Assembly (NCBI GenBank): GCA_963626805.1
Contig: CAVFXS010000059.1
Span: 1 to 62,498 of the forward strand
Direction: 5' to 3'
Source of the DNA: CAG-632 sp963626805
GTDB taxonomy: Bacteria; Bacillota; Clostridia; Lachnospirales; Lachnospiraceae
DNA: 62,498 nucleotides
Part shown: positions 1-7,308 of the stretch, piece after piece
How the letters are laid out: each line of letters starts with the position of its first letter
Position numbering within the stretch: position 1 is the stretch's first letter
The notes under the pieces: model-generated
What the model saw: the letters and a program-made list of their open reading frames with translations, nothing else
What the model was told of the DNA's origin: nothing
Database searches by the model: none
Position numbers and translations under genes: made by a program

Positions 1-2
1 GA

Positions 3-608
3 TATCAGGTGTTTTGTGCAGAGGACGGAAAAAGTACCTTGCAGATACTGAAAGATGAGTCGGTAGATTTGATACTGTTGGATGTGATGCTTCCGGATTG
101 TGATGGGCATGAGCTTTGCCAGCGCATCTGTTCCATATATGAATATCCCATTATATTTATGAGCTGTCTGGGTGACAGCACTACGATTGTTCAGGCGTTC
201 CGCGGAGGGGGATGTGATTATTTGGTGAAGCCTGTGAATATCACAGAACTGGTAGAACGGATAGAAGAGAATCTGAAGAAAAGTCGTGGTAAACAGATGT
301 TGGAATTTCGGCAATTTATTCTGGACAAGAAGAATTATCAGGTATATAGGAGGACGGAAGAAGGGGAATGTGCAGAAAAGCTGGATTTATCACCAACGGA
401 ATATAAATTATTGATGGAATTTGTCGGAAATCCCGGAGAGATACGGCTATATAAGGAGTTATATCGTGCTATCTGGGAACATGGAGAGATAGAAGATATA
501 CGTACACTAATGGTGCATGTTTCGAATCTTCGAAAAAAGATAGATTATCAGCACAGGGAAACAATACGTGCGGTACGCGGTGTTGGATATATTTTTTTTG
601 ATGAATAA
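3..608 (+). CDS. OmpR-family response regulator (5' truncated)
   Basis: This is a DNA-binding response regulator that would take a phosphoryl group from the histidine kinase encoded next and control transcription. The window edge removes the first receiver strand and its acidic pair; the frame is open to the edge, reading YQVFCAEDG. The phospho-accepting Asp lies in LILLDVMLPDCDG, the switch Ser in IIFMSCLGDS and the conserved Lys in YLVKPVN. A C-terminal winged helix (Trans_reg_C type) follows, with SPTEYKLL near its start and VRGVGYIF at the end. The kinase gene begins 19 bases after the stop, so they form one operon. Immediately downstream lies the contractile injection locus, which makes this pair a candidate regulator of it, by position only. 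Confidence 0.93.
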   Translation, partial: YQVFCAEDGKSTLQILKDESVDLILLDVMLPDCDGHELCQRICSIYEYPIIFMSCLGDSTTIVQAFRGGGCDYLVKPVNITELVERIEENLKKSRGKQMLEFRQFILDKKNYQVYRRTEEGECAEKLDLSPTEYKLLMEFVGNPGEIRLYKELYRAIWEHGEIEDIRTLMVHVSNLRKKIDYQHRETIRAVRGVGYIFFDE

Positions 609-627
609 GACGAAAGGAGTAAACAGC

Positions 628-1566
628 ATGCGGGAGCTTGTAATTCTTATTGGCTTAGGGATTTTAATTTCCGTGGTTACGTTAATTTATAATATAGTTC
701 AGCCAGGCAATTGGCCGGTGACGATAGCGAATTGTATTATGTCGATTATCATATGGCTTCTAATCCTTATAATTATCTGTCGTAAGGGGAAAAAGCGAGA
801 TTCTGCATTGGTGGAAGAAATGAGCAGGCATGAATTGGAGAGACAGAAATCTGACGGTCAGCTGCGTGACATGCAGGAGAATGTAATATGGCTGAAACGT
901 CAGATTGCACACGGAGTCCGGATGCCTCTTGCAATTATATCCGGTTATGGTGATCTTTTGAGAAAGGGCGATTACAGATCGTCGGAAGAACAGATCCTGT
1001 ATATTGATAAGATATGCAGGAATATTGATTATCTAAATCAGACCTTCCAGATAGTGATAGATGATGACAGAGAGAAAGCAGAAAAACGAGAACGGTTGGA
1101 TTTGATTGAAGTAGCAGAGAGTATCATAGAATATACAGATAATCTGATTCGAAGTCATGGTGTCCGGCTGGAGCTGAATACCAGATGCACTCAGGTCCAG
1201 GTTTGGGGAAATCGGATTGATATTATGAAGGTGTTTTACAACCTGATTGAGAATTCGCTGAAATATATGCAGTGCGGAGATTCTATCTACATAACAATAG
1301 AGGAAGTGGAGGATCAGGCGTGGATTGTCTATCGGGATAATGGTGAAGGCGTGACATTACAGGGGGCGGAACAACTTACAGCTTCTCATTACATGGGAGA
1401 GCAGACGGAGCCGAAGCCGGAGGTAATAAAGGGAACCGGTATGGGTATGTATCTGGTGAAGGATATTATACAGAAGCACCATGGCACCTTGCAGGTAAAA
1501 GGTGGATCAGGAGCTGGATTTTCAATGTATATTACAATTCCACTATTGAATGAGGAGGAATCGTAA
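628..1566 (+). CDS. Membrane histidine kinase with atypical H-box
   Basis: Sensor kinase partner of the preceding regulator, about 312 residues. ATG 628 is chosen over an upstream in-frame ATG because GAAAGGAG sits 8 bases before it; the upstream start would overlap the regulator gene. Two hydrophobic segments (about residues 3-23 and 32-51) leave almost no extracytoplasmic sensor, so it probably senses within the membrane or through a partner. The dimerisation region has His95 in IAHGVRMP, and the ATPase domain has an N-box (NLIENSLKY), a G1 box (RDNGEGV) and a G2 box (KGTGMGMYLV). The residues one and four places after the His are Gly and Met, where active kinases normally carry Glu/Asp and Thr/Asn. 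Autophosphorylation or phosphatase activity may therefore be altered. Confidence 0.9.
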   Translation: MRELVILIGLGILISVVTLIYNIVQPGNWPVTIANCIMSIIIWLLILIIICRKGKKRDSALVEEMSRHELERQKSDGQLRDMQENVIWLKRQIAHGVRMPLAIISGYGDLLRKGDYRSSEEQILYIDKICRNIDYLNQTFQIVIDDDREKAEKRERLDLIEVAESIIEYTDNLIRSHGVRLELNTRCTQVQVWGNRIDIMKVFYNLIENSLKYMQCGDSIYITIEEVEDQAWIVYRDNGEGVTLQGAEQLTASHYMGEQTEPKPEVIKGTGMGMYLVKDIIQKHHGTLQVKGGSGAGFSMYITIPLLNEEES

Positions 1567-1602
1567 TCTTTAAGCAATCTTTAATTTTGAATGATAAAAG
1601 TG

Positions 1603-1611
1603 TGCTAGAAT
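1603..1611 (+). promoter_or_regulatory. Candidate extended -10 promoter for the injection-system array
   Basis: TGCTAGAAT fits an extended -10 element (TGn followed by a TATAAT-like hexamer), and no good -35 is visible. It lies in the 46-base gap between the kinase gene and the first gene of the contractile locus. Transcription would start near 1618, just downstream of ATG 1613, which would favour the GTG start at 1658 for the next gene. The motif is short, so chance occurrence is possible. Confidence 0.35.
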
Positions 1612-1612
1612 T

Positions 1613-3463
1613 ATGTCTAATAGAAAAATAGAAAAAACAGGGAGGATACGTAGAAGCGTGAAGAATACAGATGTAATACCATTTGAAAGAAATCGTTACT
1701 ATGCGGGGAAGATGCTGACATCTTCGGATTTTTTGGCAGAGCAGATATATAATAATAACAAACGGAGGTTTATCAATCAGACAGTGATTGGTTCCGGAAT
1801 CCTTTGCGGATGCAGTGTGTTTTGGCTGGATGACTTGTCGGTATTGATAGAGAGTGGCGCTGCTATTGATAGTATGGGCAGAGAAATCGTAATAGAGAAT
1901 TCTGTTGTGAAGAAACTGTCTGCTATATCTGGCTTTGAAAATCTGCGAACGAATCAGGCAGTGCTTTGCTTACGGTACCAGGAAAGGGATGTTCATGCGG
2001 TATATACCGTGAATCGACAGGAGAATGAGTCGGAATATGAATATAATCGGGTTGCAGAAGGATATGAGTTGTTTCTGATGGATGAAGAGGATACAGAGCG
2101 GACATTTGAAATGGACACAGAGTTCTTTGCGGTTGCCTCTCTGATGGATCATCCTGATTATGAGATAAAATTTCGGATTCCGGCTATGGTCTGTACCGGG
2201 AAATATGTCCGTGCAGAGCTGACCATTACGAAGAAGTCTGAACGTGTATGCACTCTGGATTACGAGGCAGTTCTTCAGATGCCGGGATTTTCAGGAAAGG
2301 ATGGATCGCATGAACTGAATCTGTCAGCAGATAAAGTATTGCTGAAGCAGGGCGAAACACTGGTAAAAGATTATTGGATAAAGACAGTGGGTGATCCTGC
2401 TGTAGATACATTTCTGGTAATAAAGGCAGGAACTGCACAGGGAATGGTAGATGAAGTAAAGGCAGATGTGAACAGTGATATGAATCTGCAGGTGCAGGTA
2501 TCAGAGATTGAACCAAAGGATTTGGCATTACGGGAAAGTGAAAAGCTGAGTCTGGAGATGCGGAGAATGGGAATGAATCAGGATTATATCCCATTAGCTG
2601 TACTTAGTCTGGTGAGAACGGAGACTGCATATATTATAGAAGGTATACAGGAACAGGATGTTAAGAAGTATATACCGACACTTGCAGAGAAGAGACGCCA
2701 GGAGGAATATCAGGAGTATTTCCGGGATGAGTGGTTTGAACAGCAGCAATCACCGGCGGCTCTGGGGACAGTGGGACAGCAGATTGCCAGAGAACATCAG
2801 GGTGCGATTCCGGAGATAGAGACCGGTATTTTGGAAATTCCGCTAAATGCGAATGCACGGAAAGGCGAAGTTCGATATTCTGGTGAAATCATGCATGGCT
2901 TAGGCAAAGGCAATGTTTATGTAGAAATAGGTTATGAACGACTGGAGGACAATCCGATACATGGAGTAAATACGAAGTCTACGATTTATGGGAATCCGGA
3001 TTTGTTTCAAGAGGATAATGTCCCAAATGTATGTGTTGAGACTGCGGTAAAGGTATTAAATGATAAGGGAAGCTTTGTGGTTGCAGTTCGTTTTCTGAAG
3101 GATGTGGATTTTCTGATTCTTACATTCCGCTGGGTAGCAATGAAATTCCCGAGTGGCGAGAGTCTGTTGACGACAGAAGATATCAGCAATAAGAGCATTA
3201 CTGCTGTAACACCGACGGTTGTGTTGGGAACGAAGGAAAGCTATTATTTTGATGTGGAATTTAATAACATGAAGAGCTGTTCTGTGGCGTATGAATTAAC
3301 AGAGCCGGGAAGCGGAGAGGTGACGCTGGATGGTATTTATACTGCACCATCCAAAGAGGGCGTATATGAGATCCGTATATATTGTACAGATATGCCGATG
3401 ATTTGTACATATGCATATGCAATTGTCAAAAAAAGGGGAATTGAACAGACAGAGAAAGGATAG
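1613..3463 (+). CDS. eCIS-associated protein with YxGKxL N-terminal domain and C-terminal Ig-like domain
   Basis: First gene of the contractile array, 616 residues from ATG 1613. That ATG has no Shine-Dalgarno. GTG 1658 has GGGAGG 12 bases upstream and lies after a possible promoter, so the real protein may be 601 residues. The N-terminus (NRYYAGKMLTSSDF, then RRFINQTVIGSGILCG) resembles a domain I remember from accessory proteins of phage-tail-like clusters; that is recall, not a search result. The middle shows beta-rich segments, and about the last 85 residues look like a bacterial Ig-like fold (TVVLGTKESYYFDVEF to GVYEIRIYC). There is no signal peptide or membrane span. It may be a structural or adaptor component of the injector. 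The next gene begins 4 bases after the stop. Confidence 0.6.
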   Translation: MSNRKIEKTGRIRRSVKNTDVIPFERNRYYAGKMLTSSDFLAEQIYNNNKRRFINQTVIGSGILCGCSVFWLDDLSVLIESGAAIDSMGREIVIENSVVKKLSAISGFENLRTNQAVLCLRYQERDVHAVYTVNRQENESEYEYNRVAEGYELFLMDEEDTERTFEMDTEFFAVASLMDHPDYEIKFRIPAMVCTGKYVRAELTITKKSERVCTLDYEAVLQMPGFSGKDGSHELNLSADKVLLKQGETLVKDYWIKTVGDPAVDTFLVIKAGTAQGMVDEVKADVNSDMNLQVQVSEIEPKDLALRESEKLSLEMRRMGMNQDYIPLAVLSLVRTETAYIIEGIQEQDVKKYIPTLAEKRRQEEYQEYFRDEWFEQQQSPAALGTVGQQIAREHQGAIPEIETGILEIPLNANARKGEVRYSGEIMHGLGKGNVYVEIGYERLEDNPIHGVNTKSTIYGNPDLFQEDNVPNVCVETAVKVLNDKGSFVVAVRFLKDVDFLILTFRWVAMKFPSGESLLTTEDISNKSITAVTPTVVLGTKESYYFDVEFNNMKSCSVAYELTEPGSGEVTLDGIYTAPSKEGVYEIRIYCTDMPMICTYAYAIVKKRGIEQTEKG

Positions 3464-3466
3464 AGG

Positions 3467-4312
3467 ATGAGATATCAGGTAAAGGAAATGTCCTTGGAAT
3501 CCATACGGGAAATATATATTGGCTCTGTAAATGATGTGTATATATGTGAGGATTTGAATAGTTCCAGTCATGATTATTATACGGTTATGATAATTAAGGA
3601 TCATGCGCTGGCAAAGGAATTCCTTCAGATTGCATCTGGGCAAAGGAAGGCTTCCAGACCTTGCTATATTGATGTTTTTGCCTGTAGCCAGGGATTCGGT
3701 CTTGTATTTGAATATATAAGGGAACGCTATCTTGAAGATTTTTACATGGGCGAACAGTTTTCACTGGAGGTATGTGAATCTATTTGCGTGAACCTGATTA
3801 TTGAGTGTATGGCGACCAATCTACCATATCCACTGCTATATTTGAGTTTGCAGCAGAAGCAGATACATATGCACAGAGACAACAGTGTTCAACTGGGATG
3901 CCCGATGGATATATCCGGACTGGATGGAACAATTGGTGAAGAAGCATGTGCTGGTCTGTGTGCCATGATTCTCAGGGATTTGCTGGTGAGTAAAGCGCGG
4001 CAGAAGGCAGACAGCTATCAATTGTTAAGTAAGAAGATTACAAAAAGCTCGTATTTACATTTTAAGGATTTGTATTATGATGTCAAAATGGCGTCGCAGG
4101 AACCAAAGAAGCGGAATCTGCTATTGCGAATTCGAGGATTTTTTTATAGAAATCAGAAATTATTATTTCGGATATTGCTATATTTGTCAGTGATTCTGCT
4201 GATACTGGCCCTGACAGGAGTGATATTTCAGTTGACAACAGGAGATATTCCATATTTGAGAGTATTTGTGAATACTTTTAAGAAGATTGGAACGGAATCT
4301 CTGGGACAATAG
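3467..4312 (+). CDS. Membrane-anchored pseudokinase-like protein
   Basis: 281 residues. The first 210 have the rhythm of a protein kinase fold: an N-lobe-like stretch (IGSVNDVYICED, then YYTVMIIKD), a hinge-like FGLVFEYI, and a segment in the place of the catalytic loop (QKQIHMHRDNSVQL). No HRD-K-N or DFG catalytic set is present, so if it is a kinase relative it is inactive. A basic stretch precedes one transmembrane helix at about residues 232-256, leaving a short outer tail, so the kinase-like part faces the cytoplasm. Pseudokinases anchored beside secretion machines (EssB-like in T7SS) serve as scaffolds, but I see no specific EssB match. It lies in an operon between the Ig-like protein and the degenerate cyclase. 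Confidence 0.5.
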   Translation: MRYQVKEMSLESIREIYIGSVNDVYICEDLNSSSHDYYTVMIIKDHALAKEFLQIASGQRKASRPCYIDVFACSQGFGLVFEYIRERYLEDFYMGEQFSLEVCESICVNLIIECMATNLPYPLLYLSLQQKQIHMHRDNSVQLGCPMDISGLDGTIGEEACAGLCAMILRDLLVSKARQKADSYQLLSKKITKSSYLHFKDLYYDVKMASQEPKKRNLLLRIRGFFYRNQKLLFRILLYLSVILLILALTGVIFQLTTGDIPYLRVFVNTFKKIGTESLGQ

Positions 4313-4323
4313 GAGAGATACAG

Positions 4324-6003
4324 ATGATATATGTAATAGCAATTCTGCTGATAGTAATGATCATTCTTTTACTGGGTGGGCGTTCAATGGCACTTCAACG
4401 ATTAGCGGCCATGGGGTTGTCCGTATCCGCAGTAATTCTTGTCGGATACATCTATGCATATCATATGTCGGTTGAAAATATAGAAAAACAATATATGCAA
4501 TATACTGCGAAGTGTTTTGAACAGTCAGGTACTCTGCTCGCAGAGCTGGATGACAGGGATTTTAGCGATACATCAGAACAGGAAGCATTAACGCAGTGGA
4601 TAGATGCGGTTATGCAGGAAAATCTGTTGGGCGGTGCAGAAACAGAAGAGAAACATTATCTGAATGTGGGGATTTATATGGAAACCACAGAGGGATATAA
4701 CCGAATCCTGTTTATGGGAGACCAATCTGATTTTGATGAGACCGAAGAATATAAGAAGGCTGTATATCCATTGATGAGTCAGGCGATGCGCAACCACAGT
4801 GATGCACAGGTGGTAGTAAATCATGAGTATGGAGTTCTGATATGGGCAGATATAGACGCAACGATTAGCAAGAATGTTATGTGCATTCAGATACCGGTAT
4901 CAGATCTTGCAGAACAGATCACAGATATACGGGATAAGTTTATAAAAATTGGCTGGACCGTCTGGGGACTGGCGATGCTGCTGATAGTAGTTGTGCTTAT
5001 TCTTCAAAACCATGAATGGAAGAGCATGCTTCGAGTGATATCTGCGATTAGTGCAGGCAAGGAAGATTGGAAGAAACCGAGATTTCATAGCAATGAAATG
5101 CAGGTGATGTGGAACGGATTGAGTGAGCTGGTTAAGAATACGGCCAAGTCTAATTATGAAAAATATCGTACATTAAGAGCATATTATCGCTTTGCACCCA
5201 AACAGGTGGAACAAATTTTAGGATGTATATCCGTAGCAGAAGTGGCGGTTGGCGATTGTGTGAATTTAAATGGCATCTTGGTACTGGCACAGACAGAAGA
5301 TGTTTCTGTCGGGTCACAGACAGAATACATGCGGAAATTAAATCATAAGTATACGGTGTTAAACCGACATCGGGAAGAACAGCAGGGAATTCTGATATCC
5401 GGGGACAATGACCTGCAGACGATGAAGTTCCTGTTCTTAAATGAGGCACCCCAGGCAGTAGCCTTTGGCATAAATGCGGTTCGGGAGATGGATTCCATAA
5501 ATGGATCGAATCGGGAGAAACTGATCATGTTTGCACATCGTTCGAAATATTTGTATGGAATAGCTGGAGATGAGAAACAGGCTTTGACATTTTTGGTTTC
5601 TGAAGAATGGAAGCTTCTGGAACCATATTCCAGAAAGCTTTTGGAAGTTGGTGTACGTATGGTGGTTACGGATTCGCTGATCGACGCAATGCCTCAGGAT
5701 GTAAATTGCAGATATTTAGGTTGTGTAGGAACAGAGAAGATGGCATTTAAGCTATATGAGGTATTGGATGCCTGCCCGGAGCTTGAGCGTAGGAGAAAGT
5801 TGAAAGCAGATGCTAAATTTCAGCAGGGTATCCGGTTGTTTTATAAGGATGATTACTATCTGGCACGCAATGCTTTTTCAGATGCATTGAAGGAATGCCC
5901 GGAGGATCAGCTGATTAAGTGGTATTTATTTATCTGCGAGCATTATTTGAATCATCCGGAGATGGAACATACTTCATATGCGTTGTTTCATGATGAAGTG
6001 TAA
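4324..6003 (+). CDS. Membrane protein with degenerate adenylate-cyclase-like domain and TPR tail
   Basis: 559 residues. Two N-terminal transmembrane helices (about 2-18 and 27-47) are followed by an extracytoplasmic domain (48-207), a third helix (208-228) and a HAMP-like linker. Residues about 285-495 follow the outline of a class III nucleotide cyclase: YYRFAPKQVEQIL at the entry and YLGCVGTEKMAFKLYEVLDA at the exit, as in the RYLGxVxVKG..YEV end of true cyclases. The two metal-binding Asp motifs are not recognisable (NLNGILVLAQ stands where FSDI-type sequence belongs), so catalysis is unlikely. The end (FQQGIRLFYKDDYYLARNAF) is a TPR-like unit that often follows such cyclases. It probably senses an outer signal and relays it by protein contact. 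Confidence 0.6.
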   Translation: MIYVIAILLIVMIILLLGGRSMALQRLAAMGLSVSAVILVGYIYAYHMSVENIEKQYMQYTAKCFEQSGTLLAELDDRDFSDTSEQEALTQWIDAVMQENLLGGAETEEKHYLNVGIYMETTEGYNRILFMGDQSDFDETEEYKKAVYPLMSQAMRNHSDAQVVVNHEYGVLIWADIDATISKNVMCIQIPVSDLAEQITDIRDKFIKIGWTVWGLAMLLIVVVLILQNHEWKSMLRVISAISAGKEDWKKPRFHSNEMQVMWNGLSELVKNTAKSNYEKYRTLRAYYRFAPKQVEQILGCISVAEVAVGDCVNLNGILVLAQTEDVSVGSQTEYMRKLNHKYTVLNRHREEQQGILISGDNDLQTMKFLFLNEAPQAVAFGINAVREMDSINGSNREKLIMFAHRSKYLYGIAGDEKQALTFLVSEEWKLLEPYSRKLLEVGVRMVVTDSLIDAMPQDVNCRYLGCVGTEKMAFKLYEVLDACPELERRRKLKADAKFQQGIRLFYKDDYYLARNAFSDALKECPEDQLIKWYLFICEHYLNHPEMEHTSYALFHDEV

Positions 6004-6033
6004 TAGGTAGAGAGAAACAGGAAAAGAGAGCGT

Positions 6034-7254
6034 ATGAATAATATTTTCAGTGTTTTACTAACTACATTAAAAAACAGTATTATATCCATTTGGACGAAAG
6101 TCCGCTACTGGCTGACTCCGAGCTTTTGGCGATCTAAGGTACTGACAAAGCTACGAGGCTTTTTGCAGAAAATTTTTGATGTAAAGCCGCATGACAAGAA
6201 TGATTATTTTACAGTTCGCAACTGGATGATAAGCCGACGATTGGGATTTGCAATAGTGATTGTTGTTGGATTGATAAGTCTGTATTTTGTGATTACAGTT
6301 ACCGGCTCTCTGGGATTTGGAAAAGTAGCTTCAGAAGGGGCACGTGTGTATCGCTACAACTCCATTCCCCTGCGGTTTGCTGAAGGCAATGTGAAGATTA
6401 AAGCGAGAAGCGGCTACATTGCATATGAAGGTAATGTAAAGGATGGATATGCAGAAGGAAATGGCAATCTGTATAGTAAGGATTCTAATTTGATATATAG
6501 TGGTGAGTTTGCACATAGCAGTTACAATGGAACAGGCACCTTGTTTTATGCAGGTGGACAGACGAAATACGAAGGAGAATTTGCAGATAACTGTTTTCAG
6601 GGAACCGGAATCCTTTATCGGCTGGATGGTAGTAAAGAGTATGAGGGTGATTTTCTGAATGGTTACAAGGAAGGCCAGGGAAGTCTCTATGACAGCGGCG
6701 ATAATGTCATATTTACAGGAGCGTTCCACTGTGATGGCCTGGTATATAATCAGTTTCTGGCCAAGAAGACTTCTGAGATTGGAAGTATTTATACAGGCGA
6801 TAGTCAGATATACAGTAATGATACGGATACACTGGTCTATATGAAGGACATACAGGCGATGTATCGAATTGATCAGATGGAAACCAGCGTGGAAGATGAG
6901 CCTGTGGTTTCTCAGGTTTATGTATTAAATTCTGAATTGATATATGGTCAGACTGTGATAAGCAGCCTGGATGATCTGATGGAGGCGATGGGAGAACCTG
7001 AATTTCAGGGCAATTCATATATAACACTTCCTGAGGCGGTGGCGGTAGAGTTGATTAATCAGCAGGAGAAACCATTGGAAATTGATGCACAGCTGGAAAC
7101 CTCTGCAGTATATGATGAGGTTCAGACGGTGGAGGGTTATCAGACTATGCTGGAGATTTATTTATATGTATACCAGACAGATGATTTAATTTATACCTTC
7201 TTCTGTGAGAATCGGAATGCTTCGTTTTTTATGTATATGATAGAACAGGTATAA
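6034..7254 (+). CDS. Membrane MORN-repeat protein
   Basis: 406 residues. A basic cytoplasmic N-terminus of about 68 residues precedes one transmembrane helix (about 70-92), placing the rest outside the membrane. Residues about 129-231 contain at least four MORN units with the pattern YEGxxxxGxxxGxGxLY (for example KYEGEFADNCFQGTGILY and EYEGDFLNGYKEGQGSLY). MORN units form elongated beta-hairpin rods that bind proteins or lipids. The C-terminal 170 residues are an unrecognised alpha/beta domain. Its place in the membrane block of the injection locus suggests a role as envelope scaffold or receptor. RBS GAAAAGAGAG is weak. Confidence 0.75.
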   Translation: MNNIFSVLLTTLKNSIISIWTKVRYWLTPSFWRSKVLTKLRGFLQKIFDVKPHDKNDYFTVRNWMISRRLGFAIVIVVGLISLYFVITVTGSLGFGKVASEGARVYRYNSIPLRFAEGNVKIKARSGYIAYEGNVKDGYAEGNGNLYSKDSNLIYSGEFAHSSYNGTGTLFYAGGQTKYEGEFADNCFQGTGILYRLDGSKEYEGDFLNGYKEGQGSLYDSGDNVIFTGAFHCDGLVYNQFLAKKTSEIGSIYTGDSQIYSNDTDTLVYMKDIQAMYRIDQMETSVEDEPVVSQVYVLNSELIYGQTVISSLDDLMEAMGEPEFQGNSYITLPEAVAVELINQQEKPLEIDAQLETSAVYDEVQTVEGYQTMLEIYLYVYQTDDLIYTFFCENRNASFFMYMIEQV

Positions 7255-7308
7255 AAAATCAGAGTTATTGTAATAGATTTCCTGTATGACAGGGAGGAAG
7301 GAGGAGTT

